Below are positions 7,387-14,640 of a DNA stretch of 33,393 nucleotides, piece by piece. The translations under genes and the position numbers were made by a program. Location of the stretch: assembly GCA_027489365.1 (NCBI GenBank), contig JAIXZV010000411.1:1-33393 (forward strand), given 5' to 3'. A model generated the notes under the pieces. The model did no database searches and was not told where the DNA came from. It was given only the letters and a program-made list of their open reading frames with translations. This DNA is from Sphingomonadales bacterium. Lineage in GTDB: Bacteria > Pseudomonadota > Alphaproteobacteria > Sphingomonadales > Sphingomonadaceae. Numbering within the stretch: the first letter of the stretch is position 1; each line of letters begins with the position of its first letter.

Positions 7387-8639
7387 GCACCCTCCCCCGG
7401 ATTGTCCGCCAGACGCTGACGATTGCGCGCCGTGATTTCGTCGCGACGGTGTTCACGCCGACCTTCCTGCTGTTCCTGTTGTCGCCGGTGTTCACGCTCG
7501 GCTTCGGGCTGATCGGCGGGATGGGCGCGCGCTCGGTCACCGAAGGATCGACCGCCAAGACGCGGATCGTCGCGATCGTCGCGCCCGCGCAGCAAGCCGC
7601 AATGCGCAATGCCGACGTACGGCTGCGCGCGGTCTTCTCACGCGGCGACCAGCCGTCGATCCTGACGATCATCGCACCGACCGGAGACCCAGAAGCGCAA
7701 GCCCGCGCGACCTTCAGCGGCGGGAAGAAGGACGATACGACCGCCGCACTCTACGGCGATCTGACCAAGCCGACGATCCTCTACGGCGGGCAAGGTCGCG
7801 CCGATGCGCGCTATCTCGGCTCGCTCGCCGAGGCTACGCTGCGGACCGATCCGACCAAGGCCGCGCAACTCAGCACGCCCACCCTCACCTCGATCGCACG
7901 CGCCGCGCCGACCGACAGCGGGCACAAGCAAGCCGCGTTCATCGCGGTGTTCGGCATCTTCTTCCTCACCCTCCTGCTCGCAGGGCAAGCGGTCGGCACG
8001 ATGATGGAGGAGCGCAGCAACAAGGTGATCGAAGTGCTTGCCGCCGCCGTCCCGCTGGAGGCGGTGTTCTTCGGCAAGCTGGTCGGGATGTTCGGTTCGG
8101 CTTTGCTGTTCGTCGCCTTTTGGGCGACGCTGGTCAGCCAGATCGGCGGCATCCTGCCCGCCAATTATGCGAGAGCGATCGGCGAGATCGGTCCGGCGGT
8201 CGGCGTGCCGATGTTCTATCTGCTGTTCTTCGCCTATTTCGCAATGGCCTATCTGCTGCTCGGCGCAGTGTTCCTGGGTGCGGGCGCGCAAGCCTCCACC
8301 CCGCGCGAATTGCAGATGATGTCGCTGCCGATCACCGTCATCCAGGTCGCGATGTTCGGCCTTGCGCTGTCGGCGACCGGATCGCCCGACTCGACGCGGA
8401 CGTGGTTCGTCGAGCTGTTCCCGCTCAGCTCGCCTTACGCGATGGCGGCGCACGCGGCGAACAAGCCCGAACTGTGGCCGCACGCTGCGGCACTGGCCTG
8501 GCAAGCTTTGTGGGTGGCGATCGCGATTACGATAGGCGCGCGCGCGTTCCGGCGCGGGGTGCTGCAATCGGGCAGCGGTTCGATGTTCAAGAGTCGTCGC
8601 CGTCGCGCGGCGGAAAGCGCCATCGAGGTCGCCAGCTGA
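7383..8639 (+). CDS. ABC-2 type transporter permease (NatB-like)
   Basis: A 418-residue membrane protein that partners the preceding ATPase; their genes overlap by four bases (ATGA). One N-terminal membrane helix (about residues 25-50) is followed by a roughly 130-residue extracytoplasmic domain. A block of five or six membrane helices (about 185-395) then carries the conserved EERSNKVIEVLAAAVPLEAVFFGKLVG segment of ABC-2/NatB permeases. The Arg-rich C-terminus is probably cytoplasmic. NatAB exports sodium in Bacillus; other relatives export drugs or peptides, and the cargo here is unknown. Confidence 0.9.
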   Translation: MSTLPRIVRQTLTIARRDFVATVFTPTFLLFLLSPVFTLGFGLIGGMGARSVTEGSTAKTRIVAIVAPAQQAAMRNADVRLRAVFSRGDQPSILTIIAPTGDPEAQARATFSGGKKDDTTAALYGDLTKPTILYGGQGRADARYLGSLAEATLRTDPTKAAQLSTPTLTSIARAAPTDSGHKQAAFIAVFGIFFLTLLLAGQAVGTMMEERSNKVIEVLAAAVPLEAVFFGKLVGMFGSALLFVAFWATLVSQIGGILPANYARAIGEIGPAVGVPMFYLLFFAYFAMAYLLLGAVFLGAGAQASTPRELQMMSLPITVIQVAMFGLALSATGSPDSTRTWFVELFPLSSPYAMAAHAANKPELWPHAAALAWQALWVAIAITIGARAFRRGVLQSGSGSMFKSRRRRAAESAIEVAS

Positions 8640-8646
8640 ATCGCGT

Positions 8647-8664
8647 ATTGACAAGAGTGTCAGT
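8647..8664 (+). promoter_or_regulatory. Palindromic operator overlapping the P450 -35 element
   Basis: A perfect inverted repeat TGACA-AGAG-TGTCA (8649-8662) extends to seven-base half sites with one mismatch (8647-8664). It covers a consensus -35 hexamer TTGACA (8648-8653). No good -10 lies at the expected spacing. The shape and position suit a TetR-type repressor site controlling the P450 gene 41 bases downstream. No such regulator gene is in the window, so it would act from elsewhere. Confidence 0.6.
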
Positions 8665-8704
8665 TAGGCGTCTTCTCCCGTCATAAAAAGACGGAGAGCG
8701 AGTG

Positions 8705-9946
8705 ATGGCGACCTTGGCACCCGAAGCACCTGCGCTTGCGGTCGATCCGCTTGATGTGAGCCGACCCGAACTATACCGCGACGATGTCTGGCAAGTGCCG
8801 TTCCGCGAGCTGCGCGCCAACGCCCCGGTCCACCGCGTCGAGCAGTCCGGCTTCGGCCCCTATTGGTCGGTCTCGACCTACAAGCCGATCGTCCATGTCG
8901 AATCGATGCCCGAGCTATTCTCCTCGCAAGCCGGCGGCATCACACTCGCCGATTTCATCGAGAATGACCCAACCGACGTGCGGATGCCGATGTTCATCGC
9001 GATGGACCGGCCCAAGCACACCGGCCAGCGCCGCACCGTCGCCCCCGCCTTTACGCCCTCCGAAATGGTGCGGATGACCGACAATATCCGGATGCGCACC
9101 GCCGAGATCCTCGACACGCTCGAATGGAGCACACCGTTCGACTGGGTCGATACCGTCTCGGTCGAACTGACCACGCAAATGCTGGCGATCCTGTTCGATT
9201 TCCCGTGGGAGGACCGGCGCAAGCTGACCTTCTGGTCGGATTGGGCGGGCGATATCGAGCTGGTCAAGAATCACGAACTGCGGCTCGAACGCCTCAAGCA
9301 CATGTATGAATGCGGTGCCTATTTCCAGCAGCTCTGGGACGGCAAGGTCGGCAAGGAGCCCACGCCCGATCTGATCAGCATGATGATCCATTCCGACGCG
9401 ATGGCCGAGATGGACCAGATGGAATTCCTCGGCAATCTGATCCTGTTGATCGTCGGCGGCAACGATACCACGCGCAACACGATGAGCGCGGTCGCCTATG
9501 GCCTCGACCTGTTCCCCGATCAGCGCGCCAAGCTGGAAGCGGATCCGACGCTGATCCCCAATACGGTGCAGGAAATCATCCGCTGGCAGACGCCGCTCGC
9601 GCATATGCGCCGCACCGCGACCGCCGATACCGTGCTGGAGGGCCAGGAGATCAAGGCGGGTGACAAGCTCGCCTTGTGGTATCTGTCGGCGAACCGCGAC
9701 GAGAGCGTCTTCCCCGACGCCGATAGCATCATCGTCGACCGGCCCAATGCCCGGCGGCATCTCGCCTTCGGCCACGGCATTCACCGCTGCGTCGGGGCGC
9801 GGCTGGCGGAGCTACAGGTCGCGATATTGCTCGAGGAAATGGCGAAGCGCCGGATGCGCGTGAACGTGCTGGGCGAGCCCGAGCGCGTCTCGGCCTGCTT
9901 CGTCCACGGCTATCGCAAACTGCCGGTCGAGATCAGCCGCTACTGA
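8705..9946 (+). CDS. Cytochrome P450, CYP153-like alkane/fatty acid terminal hydroxylase
   Basis: A 413-residue soluble bacterial class I P450. Visible motifs are the I-helix GGNDTTRN (251-258), ExxR as E290-R293, and the haem loop FGHGIHRCVG with the axial ligand Cys362. Segments such as GPYWSVSTYK, FDWVDTVSVELTTQML, DFPWEDRRKLTFWSD and EIIRWQTPLAHMRRTA match what I know of the CYP153 family, whose members hydroxylate the terminal carbon of medium-chain alkanes or fatty acids. No ferredoxin or ferredoxin reductase gene is adjacent, so electrons must come from partners encoded elsewhere. I use ATG 8705 because GGAG (8693-8696) is well spaced from it; a GTG lies one codon upstream. A palindrome over the -35 suggests repressor control. 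Confidence 0.92.
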   Translation: MATLAPEAPALAVDPLDVSRPELYRDDVWQVPFRELRANAPVHRVEQSGFGPYWSVSTYKPIVHVESMPELFSSQAGGITLADFIENDPTDVRMPMFIAMDRPKHTGQRRTVAPAFTPSEMVRMTDNIRMRTAEILDTLEWSTPFDWVDTVSVELTTQMLAILFDFPWEDRRKLTFWSDWAGDIELVKNHELRLERLKHMYECGAYFQQLWDGKVGKEPTPDLISMMIHSDAMAEMDQMEFLGNLILLIVGGNDTTRNTMSAVAYGLDLFPDQRAKLEADPTLIPNTVQEIIRWQTPLAHMRRTATADTVLEGQEIKAGDKLALWYLSANRDESVFPDADSIIVDRPNARRHLAFGHGIHRCVGARLAELQVAILLEEMAKRRMRVNVLGEPERVSACFVHGYRKLPVEISRY

Positions 9947-9952
9947 GCACGC

Positions 9953-10237
9953 TCAGTTCGGCTTGGCCGTAGCCTCCGCCACGATCGTCTCGCTCGCGCC
10001 GGAGCAATCGCCGCCTTCGCGTGCGGCGACGGCTGGCGGGCTTTTGCGACCCATCGTCCAATTCGCCTGCATCCGCACGCGCGGGTTTGGCGCGCACCAG
10101 ATTTCGCCGGTTTCGTTGATCGCCGTCACCCAGATGAGATTATGCTCCTGACCGTAATCGATCACGGCGAAGGCATAGCCCGGCCCCTTGTCGAGCACAT
10201 GGACGGGCAATGGCGGATCGAGTTGCTGCATGGTCAT
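9953..10237 (-). CDS. Conserved-looking 94-residue protein of unknown function
   Basis: The protein reads MTMQQLDPPLPVHVLDKGPG at its start, followed by a compact beta-rich stretch (GYAFAVIDYGQEHNLIWVTA), a Gly-Glu-Ile-Trp segment and RMQANWTMGR, then a low-complexity tail. It has no signal peptide and no membrane segment. The well-formed domain-like composition and stop codon suggest a real gene rather than antisense noise, but I do not recognise the family with certainty. The frame stays open far upstream, antisense to msrB, but the ATG at 10237 is the last start before the recognisable domain. Its end converges on the P450 gene with six bases between the stops. Confidence 0.6.
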   Translation of the reverse strand: MTMQQLDPPLPVHVLDKGPGYAFAVIDYGQEHNLIWVTAINETGEIWCAPNPRVRMQANWTMGRKSPPAVAAREGGDCSGASETIVAEATAKPN

Positions 10238-10327
10238 GCTGGTATAAGCGCGCGAAACGCGCTTGCGGTTCCCAGGCGGCGCATCCGGCAGACCGAGATG
10301 CGCGTAACTATCGGCGACGTTTCCGCG

Positions 10328-10333
10328 TATAAT
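10328..10333 (+). promoter_or_regulatory. Consensus -10 element for msrB
   Basis: A perfect TATAAT in GC-rich surroundings. A transcript starting about seven bases later would leave a roughly 20-base leader containing the GGAGGA Shine-Dalgarno (10346-10351) ahead of the ATG at 10359. No convincing -35 hexamer is seen 16-18 bases upstream. Confidence 0.45.
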
Positions 10334-10358
10334 GAAGCGACTCCCGGAGGATATCTCG

Positions 10359-10850
10359 ATGCAAGACCGCCGCACCTTTCTGACGCTGTCCGGACTCGGC
10401 ACCGCTGCCGTCGTCCTGTTCGGCTGCAAAGGGGCCACCGCCGCCGCACCCGAAAAGTTCGAATTCGTGCTGAGCGACGCCGCCTGGAAAAAGAAGCTCT
10501 CCCCAGCGGCATATGGCGTGCTGCGGCATGAACAGACCGAAACGCCCTTCACCAGCCCGCTCAATACCGAACATCGCGCCGGGACCTTTTCCTGCGCGGG
10601 CTGCGCGCTGCCGCTGTTTTCATCCAGGACCAAGTTCGACAGCGGCACCGGCTGGCCGAGCTTCTGGGCGCCGCTGGCGAATGCGGTCAGGACGCGGATC
10701 GATTCGACGCTCGGCTTTGCCCGCACCGAAGTGCATTGCCGCCGCTGCGGCGGGCATCTCGGCCATGTGTTCGACGATGGACCGAAGCCGACCGGCAAGC
10801 GCTATTGCATGAACGGCGTGGCGATTATTTTTACGGCCGGGAAGGCGTAG
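10359..10850 (+). CDS. msrB: Peptide-methionine (R)-S-oxide reductase MsrB, Tat-exported
   Basis: A 163-residue enzyme that reduces methionine-R-sulfoxide in proteins. Zinc ligands are C79/C82 and C127/C130, the conserved GTGWPSF is at 96-102, and the catalytic cysteine is C150 in RYCMNG. The N-terminus is a twin-arginine signal (DRRTFLTLSG, then a hydrophobic run) ending either at an Ala-rich cleavage site near residue 30 or at a possible lipobox (VLFGC, Cys23). The protein therefore acts outside the cytoplasm, unlike the common cytoplasmic MsrB. I chose ATG 10359 because of the GGAGGA seven bases upstream and because the Tat motif begins there; an earlier ATG at 10332 lies inside the -10 element. 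Confidence 0.93.
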   Translation: MQDRRTFLTLSGLGTAAVVLFGCKGATAAAPEKFEFVLSDAAWKKKLSPAAYGVLRHEQTETPFTSPLNTEHRAGTFSCAGCALPLFSSRTKFDSGTGWPSFWAPLANAVRTRIDSTLGFARTEVHCRRCGGHLGHVFDDGPKPTGKRYCMNGVAIIFTAGKA

Positions 10851-10895
10851 CGCGTTGCCTGGCCTTGCTGGGGCCAATCGGCGATTACCCTAATC

Positions 10896-10983
10896 CGTTC
10901 GGGCTGAGCCTGTCGAAGCCCGGCTCTCCGCACGCGGACGTGCCAATGTCGAGAGGTGCCCTTCGACAAGCTCAGGGCGAACG
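10896..10983. repeat. Imperfect inverted repeat, family F
   Basis: The left arm (10896-10920, containing GGCTGAGCCTGTCGAAG) pairs imperfectly with the right arm (10958-10983, containing CTTCGACAAGCTCAGGGC). It lies between msrB and the convergent CHAP gene. It resembles REP-type palindromes common in sphingomonads and could terminate transcripts from either side. Confidence 0.75.
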
Positions 10984-11014
10984 TCGGTGTAAAGTCGCCG
11001 TCCGCGAAACGGTT

Positions 11015-11563
11015 TCAGAAGCGCACGTCGCCCAGATCGAGCGCTGCCATCACCACCGGTGCCATCGCGCCGCGTTCGATCTGGTCTTCGCCGGTTTCAT
11101 GCGCCGGGGCACGGTCTGAATAGATGAAGCCCTTGGTCGGATAGGCCGAGGTGCCGAGGCCGCCCTGCGGGCCGTACCAGACCTTGACCAGGCTCCAGTC
11201 GCCATTTTCGGAAATGTCGATCGCGCGGACATCGCGCTCGACGCCGCCGCGGCGCGACCAATTTGCGTGGGTCAGCAGGACTTCGCGGTCGCTCACCACT
11301 TCGCTGACCATCGCAACATGGCCGAGCCGCATCCGGCTGGTCGATGCGAAGGCGAGCACGGCACCGACTTTCGGCGCATGGCCGCGCGCGTAGCGGCCAG
11401 CGGCCTGGCCCCACCAGGTGTTGGCGTTGCCGCGAATTTCGATCCCGGAAATCATCCGCGCATAGGGCGCGCACTGCCAGAACTGTGCCATGGCGGGGGT
11501 CGCTGTCAGCAGCGCGCAGGAAACCACCAGCGCGAATCGCGCTGCCAAAGTACGGATTGTCAT
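11015..11563 (-). CDS. Secreted CHAP-domain amidohydrolase/peptidase
   Basis: A 182-residue exported protein. The signal peptide covers residues 1-26, ending AMA before QFW. The CHAP (NlpC/P60-like) domain starts at once: nucleophile Cys31 in WQCAPYAR, His82 in RLGHVAMVS, and Asn101 in LTHANW complete a Cys-His-Asn triad. Such enzymes cleave amide bonds in peptidoglycan stem peptides or at the glycan-peptide junction, in the periplasm. There is no cell-wall binding or coiled-coil domain, so it is close to a minimal CHAP enzyme, with a roughly 50-residue tail after the catalytic core. No peptidoglycan gene is adjacent. Confidence 0.88.
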   Translation of the reverse strand: MTIRTLAARFALVVSCALLTATPAMAQFWQCAPYARMISGIEIRGNANTWWGQAAGRYARGHAPKVGAVLAFASTSRMRLGHVAMVSEVVSDREVLLTHANWSRRGGVERDVRAIDISENGDWSLVKVWYGPQGGLGTSAYPTKGFIYSDRAPAHETGEDQIERGAMAPVVMAALDLGDVRF

Positions 11564-11769
11564 CAGGACCCCCCAAAGGTCTTCGTGAACTCGTTGAGTG
11601 TGTCAAAGCATCTCATAGCGGGCTTGAAAACCCCGCCGGGCGCTGAACGGAACCTTTTCCGATGAAGTGAGTTTAACGCGCGATGGGTGGCTTGCGGTTG
11701 CTGCCGCGACCGTCCTTTCGAAGGATGTCCGCTCGCCAAAGCGACGCTCCGGCGCTAAGAATCGCGGCC

Positions 11770-12222
11770 ATGAAACATCCCGCCCTGGCGCTCCTCCTGT
11801 TGCTCTCCGCTTGCTCCCGGGAGGGCATGGCGGGCGATAACGACTCCGCACTGTATCAGACCAATGCGGTCGCGCTGACGCCGGGGGTGAAGCCGGTGCG
11901 GATCGGCGAAGGCGGCCCGGCTTTCCGCGCCTGCGCCAGCAACGGGCAGGTGGTGAACCTGTCGCCGACCGGCGAACGCTACCTCGCCTTGCGCGCCGCA
12001 CCCTTTGCCGAGGCCAATGAAGTGGCGCAGCTTGATGAAGGCGCACGGCTGTTCCTGTGCACGCGCTCGCTCGATCAGCGCTGGCAAGGCGTCGTGGTGC
12101 CGCCCGCCGACGCGCCCGACAGCGATTGCGGCGTGATCGCATCGCGCGCCACCCCGCGCGAATATGACGGGCCGTGCCGCTCCGGCTGGGTGTTGAGCGC
12201 CTTTGTCAGGCCGGCGGGATGA
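11770..12222 (+). CDS. Lipoprotein with SH3-like domain
   Basis: A 150-residue secreted protein. The signal is short with lipobox LLSAC (lipidated Cys15). The middle reads like a bacterial SH3b domain: YLALRAAPFAEANEVAQLDE followed by GARLFLCT, QRWQGVVV and a closing SGWV. Four cysteines after the lipid anchor may pair in the periplasm. SH3b domains typically bind cell wall or protein ligands; the specific role is unknown. I start at ATG 11770 because the signal peptide begins there, although the frame is open from 11683. The 3' end overlaps the convergent transporter gene by 17 bases. Confidence 0.78.
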   Translation: MKHPALALLLLLSACSREGMAGDNDSALYQTNAVALTPGVKPVRIGEGGPAFRACASNGQVVNLSPTGERYLALRAAPFAEANEVAQLDEGARLFLCTRSLDQRWQGVVVPPADAPDSDCGVIASRATPREYDGPCRSGWVLSAFVRPAG

Positions 12223-13651
12223 CCGCCGCCCGGGCGAGCCGCGCTTCATGCTCGGCCCGCCCGAACGGAAAGCGTGCATAAAACAGCCCGGCGAGGCCGT
12301 AGAGCGTCAGTTCGAGCACGACGAACACCAAAGTCAGCCGGTCGATCGTCGCGAGCGGCACCAGGCCGGGCTTGGCCTCTTGCGGGAAGGCCGCAAAGGC
12401 CAGGATCGCGCTCGCCATGAAGATGCCGAGCCCGCCGACCAGCTTCTGCACGAAGAAGCCACCGGCGAAGAACACACCCTCGGATCGCTTGCCGGTGCGG
12501 AGCTCCGAATCCTCGACAACGTCCGACAGCATCGCCGCGCCAAGGATGAACGCCGACACGCCGCACGCGACGTTTGCCGCGAAGATCGTGAGGAGCAGCG
12601 GCAGCATCAACGGCGAGCCGACCTCGGGGAAAATACCCAGCAAGCGCAAGACATAAGGACTGACGAGCAGCGAAGCGCTGCAGAACGACGCGATCATCGC
12701 GACGCGCGGCTTGTCGCCGCCCTTGGTCAGCGCAGGCGCAAGGAAGAACGCGCCAAGCGCCCCGATCAACAGAGCGAGCGATAGCCAATTGTAATCACCG
12801 GGGCCGAATTGCCAGACGAATTGGTACAGATAGACCGAAAGCGCGAACGACACGCCCTGCGCGGTATAAGCGAACACGCCCGCGCCCATCAGGATCAGGA
12901 AGCCGCGGTTCGCCACGGTGCGGCGGAAATCGCGGAAATGCTCGGCGAAGGTCTCGGTCGATTTGGCGATCTTGGGCAGGAATTTGATTTCGTGGTGCAG
13001 CCCCAGCGCGGACAGCAGGATCGCCCCCGCCATCACCGCCGCCGCGAAATAGGCCATGTGCGAATAGCCATCGGCGTTGAGCGTCCCGACCGGGTGCGTC
13101 GCATCGGGCACCAGAAACACGCCGTAGGCGAGCGCGAGCATCGCCAGCCCCCCGCCCCAGCCGAACAGGTAGCGATAGGAGAAGAGCTTGGTGCGCTCGT
13201 CATAATCCGAGCTGAGTTCGGGGCCGAGCGCGGACGATGGGATTTCGAACGCCGACAAGGCGATCCGCACCAGCAGCGCGCTGCCGAAGACATAGAGCAA
13301 GGTCGCACCGTGCGACCAATGCGGCGGGTTCCACAGCAGGATCCAGCCGATCGCGACCGGAATGGCCGAGGCATACATCCACGGATGCCGCCGCCCCCAA
13401 TGCCCACGGGTATGGTCCGACAGATAGCCGACGAGGGGGTCGACGAACGCCTCCACCACCAGCGCCGCCATGATCGCGAGGCCGACCTGACTCGCGGGCA
13501 AACCGACGACTTGATTGTAATAGAGCAGCAGGAAAGTCGCGAAGCCATTGTCCTTCACGCCGTACGCGATCGAACCAATCCCGAACGAGAAGCGGCTTTG
13601 CGCGCCCAGTTTGCGCGCCGCGGGGACGGCGAGCGGCGTCGCGGCGCTCAT
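12206..13651 (-). CDS. MFS transporter, glycoside-pentoside-hexuronide (GPH) type
   Basis: A 481-residue inner-membrane transporter with about 12 hydrophobic helices. The loop after helix 2 holds VDPLVGYLSDHTRGHWGRRHPW, the GPH/MFS_2 signature of sodium- or proton-coupled sugar symporters such as MelB. Some proteobacterial members near lipid-metabolism genes carry other cargo, and here the neighbour is an SDR rather than a sugar enzyme, so the substrate is unsure. The start ATG 13651 overlaps the stop of the SDR gene by four bases (ATGA on the minus strand), which shows co-translation. Confidence 0.88.
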   Translation of the reverse strand: MSAATPLAVPAARKLGAQSRFSFGIGSIAYGVKDNGFATFLLLYYNQVVGLPASQVGLAIMAALVVEAFVDPLVGYLSDHTRGHWGRRHPWMYASAIPVAIGWILLWNPPHWSHGATLLYVFGSALLVRIALSAFEIPSSALGPELSSDYDERTKLFSYRYLFGWGGGLAMLALAYGVFLVPDATHPVGTLNADGYSHMAYFAAAVMAGAILLSALGLHHEIKFLPKIAKSTETFAEHFRDFRRTVANRGFLILMGAGVFAYTAQGVSFALSVYLYQFVWQFGPGDYNWLSLALLIGALGAFFLAPALTKGGDKPRVAMIASFCSASLLVSPYVLRLLGIFPEVGSPLMLPLLLTIFAANVACGVSAFILGAAMLSDVVEDSELRTGKRSEGVFFAGGFFVQKLVGGLGIFMASAILAFAAFPQEAKPGLVPLATIDRLTLVFVVLELTLYGLAGLFYARFPFGRAEHEARLARAAVIPPA

Positions 13652-14481
13652 TGCGCGAACGCCTCCAGCGCGGCGAACATCGTCGGGGCGTTGGGATCCC
13701 AACTGTGGCGCGGGCCGATCGTCATGCCGCCGTCGACCACGATATGCGTGCCGGTCACGAAGCCGGCGTCCTCGCTCGCCAGATAGGCGACGGCGGCGGC
13801 GATGTCGTCGGGCGTGCCGGCGCGTTGCAGCGGCTGGGCCTGTGCGGCGACCTGACCGATCATGCCATTGGCCATGTCGCGCTTGTCCCCCGTGATGCCG
13901 AGCGCGGAGGTGAAGATGTTGGTGGTGATGAAGCCCGGGCACACCGCATTGACGCGGATATTGTGCTGCGACAGGTCCGCCGCCGCCATCGTGGTGAGGT
14001 GCAGCACGCCCGCCTTGGCGACCGAATACGCTGTCGGCGCGGCGCCGGTCTGCAGCGCGGCGATCGAGGCGGTGTTGACGATCGCCCCGCCCTTACCGCG
14101 CGCGATCATCAGCGGCGCGGCGTAGCGGATGCCCATCGCGACCGATCGCAGCAGGAGGTTCTGTGTGCGGTCCCAATCCTCGGGGCTGATCGCGTCGATC
14201 TTCTCGCGCGCGCCGCCAGCACCAGCGTTGTTGAACAGCACGTCGATCCCGCCAGCGGCATCGGCCGCCGTCATCAGCGCGGCGATGTCCGCCACCTGCA
14301 GCACGTCGGTGCGGTGGAAGTGGATTCGCCCGTTCGACGTTTCAGCGATCTCCTCGCCGCCCGCCACGTCGATATCCCCAATCCACACTTCGGCCCCTTC
14401 GCGCGCCAGCCGCAGCGCGGTCGCGCGCCCGATTCCCGACGCGCCGCCCGTAACCACGGCACGTTTCCCGGCAAACCGCAT
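13648..14481 (-). CDS. Short-chain dehydrogenase/reductase (SDR)
   Basis: A 277-residue classical SDR oxidoreductase using NAD(P)H. It has the cofactor loop TGGASGIG (11-18), NNAG (84-87), catalytic Ser139, and the YxxxK pair Tyr152/Lys156 in YSVAK. The Asp after the second beta strand (GDID) favours NAD over NADP. The substrate is unknown, and the C-terminus is about 20 residues longer than the family minimum. A good Shine-Dalgarno (AGGAG) precedes the ATG. It is the first gene of a two-gene operon with the MFS transporter and is divergent from an acyl-CoA dehydrogenase, across a palindrome. Confidence 0.9.
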   Translation of the reverse strand: MRFAGKRAVVTGGASGIGRATALRLAREGAEVWIGDIDVAGGEEIAETSNGRIHFHRTDVLQVADIAALMTAADAAGGIDVLFNNAGAGGAREKIDAISPEDWDRTQNLLLRSVAMGIRYAAPLMIARGKGGAIVNTASIAALQTGAAPTAYSVAKAGVLHLTTMAAADLSQHNIRVNAVCPGFITTNIFTSALGITGDKRDMANGMIGQVAAQAQPLQRAGTPDDIAAAVAYLASEDAGFVTGTHIVVDGGMTIGPRHSWDPNAPTMFAALEAFAQ

Positions 14482-14514
14482 GATCGTCTCCTAAAACCCT
14501 CAAGGGCATTTTTG

Positions 14515-14531
14515 TCACCTTAGTACGGTGA
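14515..14531. promoter_or_regulatory. Palindrome between divergent SDR and acyl-CoA dehydrogenase operons
   Basis: The 17-base sequence TCACCTTAGTACGGTGA is a near-perfect palindrome: TCACC and GGTGA arms, a symmetric TA-n-TA core and one mismatched pair. It stands 34 bases upstream of the SDR start and 109 bases upstream of the dehydrogenase start. It could be the site of a shared TetR- or GntR-type regulator of both operons. No regulator gene is adjacent. Confidence 0.5.
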
Positions 14532-14640
14532 AACCTGCGGTCAACGTGAGGCCGCCGATCATTTTTGGAATTTCGGGTTTGCGGGCGGCCGCGCGATCGG
14601 GCATCGCGTCACCAGACCTGAACGCAATGGACACAGACCG

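Noticed and set aside
11578..11606. A TTGACA on the minus strand (11601-11606) as the -35 of the CHAP gene
   Set aside because: At 17-base spacing the -10 would be AAGACC, a poor match, and it would leave almost no leader before the start codon at 11563.
11713..11725. Small palindrome TCCTTTCGAAGGA upstream of the SH3-like lipoprotein
   Set aside because: It is only 13 bases, with no promoter element aligned to it; chance occurrence is plausible, so I do not call an operator.
12809..13786. A 325-codon plus-strand open frame opposite the GPH transporter
   Set aside because: It is antisense to a well-supported 12-helix transporter, and its His/Arg-rich translation has no recognisable domain.
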